From: Pseudomonadota bacterium
GTDB lineage: Bacteria; Pseudomonadota; Alphaproteobacteria; Sphingomonadales; Sphingomonadaceae
Reading direction: 5' to 3'
NCBI GenBank assembly: GCA_963205265.1
Contig: CAUJJI010000141.1
Span: forward strand, 1-45,827
Length of the DNA stretch: 45,827 nucleotides
Shown here: positions 45,819 to 45,827 of the stretch, in pieces
Position numbering within the stretch: the stretch's first letter is position 1
Layout of the letters: the number at the start of each line of letters is the position of its first letter
Notes under the pieces: model-generated
Database searches by the model: none
Told to the model about the DNA's origin: nothing
What the model saw: only the letters and a program-made list of their open reading frames with translations
Position numbers and translations under genes: made by a program

Positions 45819-45827
45819 GTCCCGGGT
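45819..45827. repeat. GTCCCGGG-type element cut by the window end
   Basis: The last nine bases, GTCCCGGGT, match the left arm and loop start of the palindromes at 19-39, 7911-7931 and 21070-21090; the rest lies beyond the window. Identification rests on this short match and the position after a gene end. Confidence 0.45.

Overview
The window looks like chromosomal DNA from a sphingomonad alphaproteobacterium of the Novosphingobium/Sphingobium/Sphingomonas type. The reasons are high GC, GC-rich third codon positions, an RNase E with an acidic insertion in its S1 domain, short GTCCCGGG-type intergenic palindromes, and an exosortase A locus in which exosortase and EpsI are one protein. No rRNA, tRNA, phage, IS element or CRISPR array was seen. 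Genus-level assignment is inference.

Left part (1-7837): repeat-rich DNA, an alpha/beta hydrolase and thioredoxin reductase (trxB). Then come two divergent groups of exosortase-A-associated small-molecule genes. On the minus strand, GNAT acyltransferase, acyl carrier protein, hydrolase 2 and hydrolase 1 are tightly coupled. On the plus strand, an AMP-forming ligase is coupled to a PLP-dependent decarboxylase. Together they resemble a carrier-protein route that activates, decarboxylates and transfers an amino-acid-derived acyl group. This is the least understood and most interesting part of the window.

Centre (8102-20971): ten plus-strand genes with gaps of at most 19 bp or with overlaps, read as one exopolysaccharide/protein-sorting operon. 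It encodes an outer-membrane export lipoprotein, chain-length determinant, tyrosine autokinase, outer-membrane beta-barrel protein, ExeA-like ATPase, polysaccharide deacetylase, FemAB-like transferase, glycosyltransferase, exosortase A-EpsI fusion and an asparagine-synthetase-type amidotransferase. No PEP-CTERM substrate, Wzx/Wzy or initiating phosphoglycosyltransferase is seen in the window.

Right of this, minus-strand sdhB-thioesterase-zapE is a housekeeping unit. A plus-strand accessory unit follows (cupin, SDR, cupin, molybdopterin oxidoreductase), then a minus-strand carboxymuconolactone-decarboxylase-like gene. Next is a cell envelope/RNA block: rne on the minus strand, with an N-acetylmuramoyl-L-alanine amidase and penicillin-binding protein 1A on the plus strand.

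The last 10 kb (35360-45761) is a catabolic island: a MarR regulator with a striking triple half-site operator, then aminoglycoside-phosphotransferase-like kinase, acyl-CoA dehydrogenase, SDR and quinone oxidoreductase as one operon. Two divergent AraC-type regulators, an EthD-like small protein, an enoyl-CoA-hydratase-family protein lacking both usual catalytic glutamates, and a 3-ketosteroid-dehydrogenase-like flavoprotein complete it. The gene set suggests CoA-dependent breakdown of a hydrophobic or cyclic compound such as a steroid or terpenoid; the substrate is not known. Two families of intergenic palindromic elements are scattered between the units.
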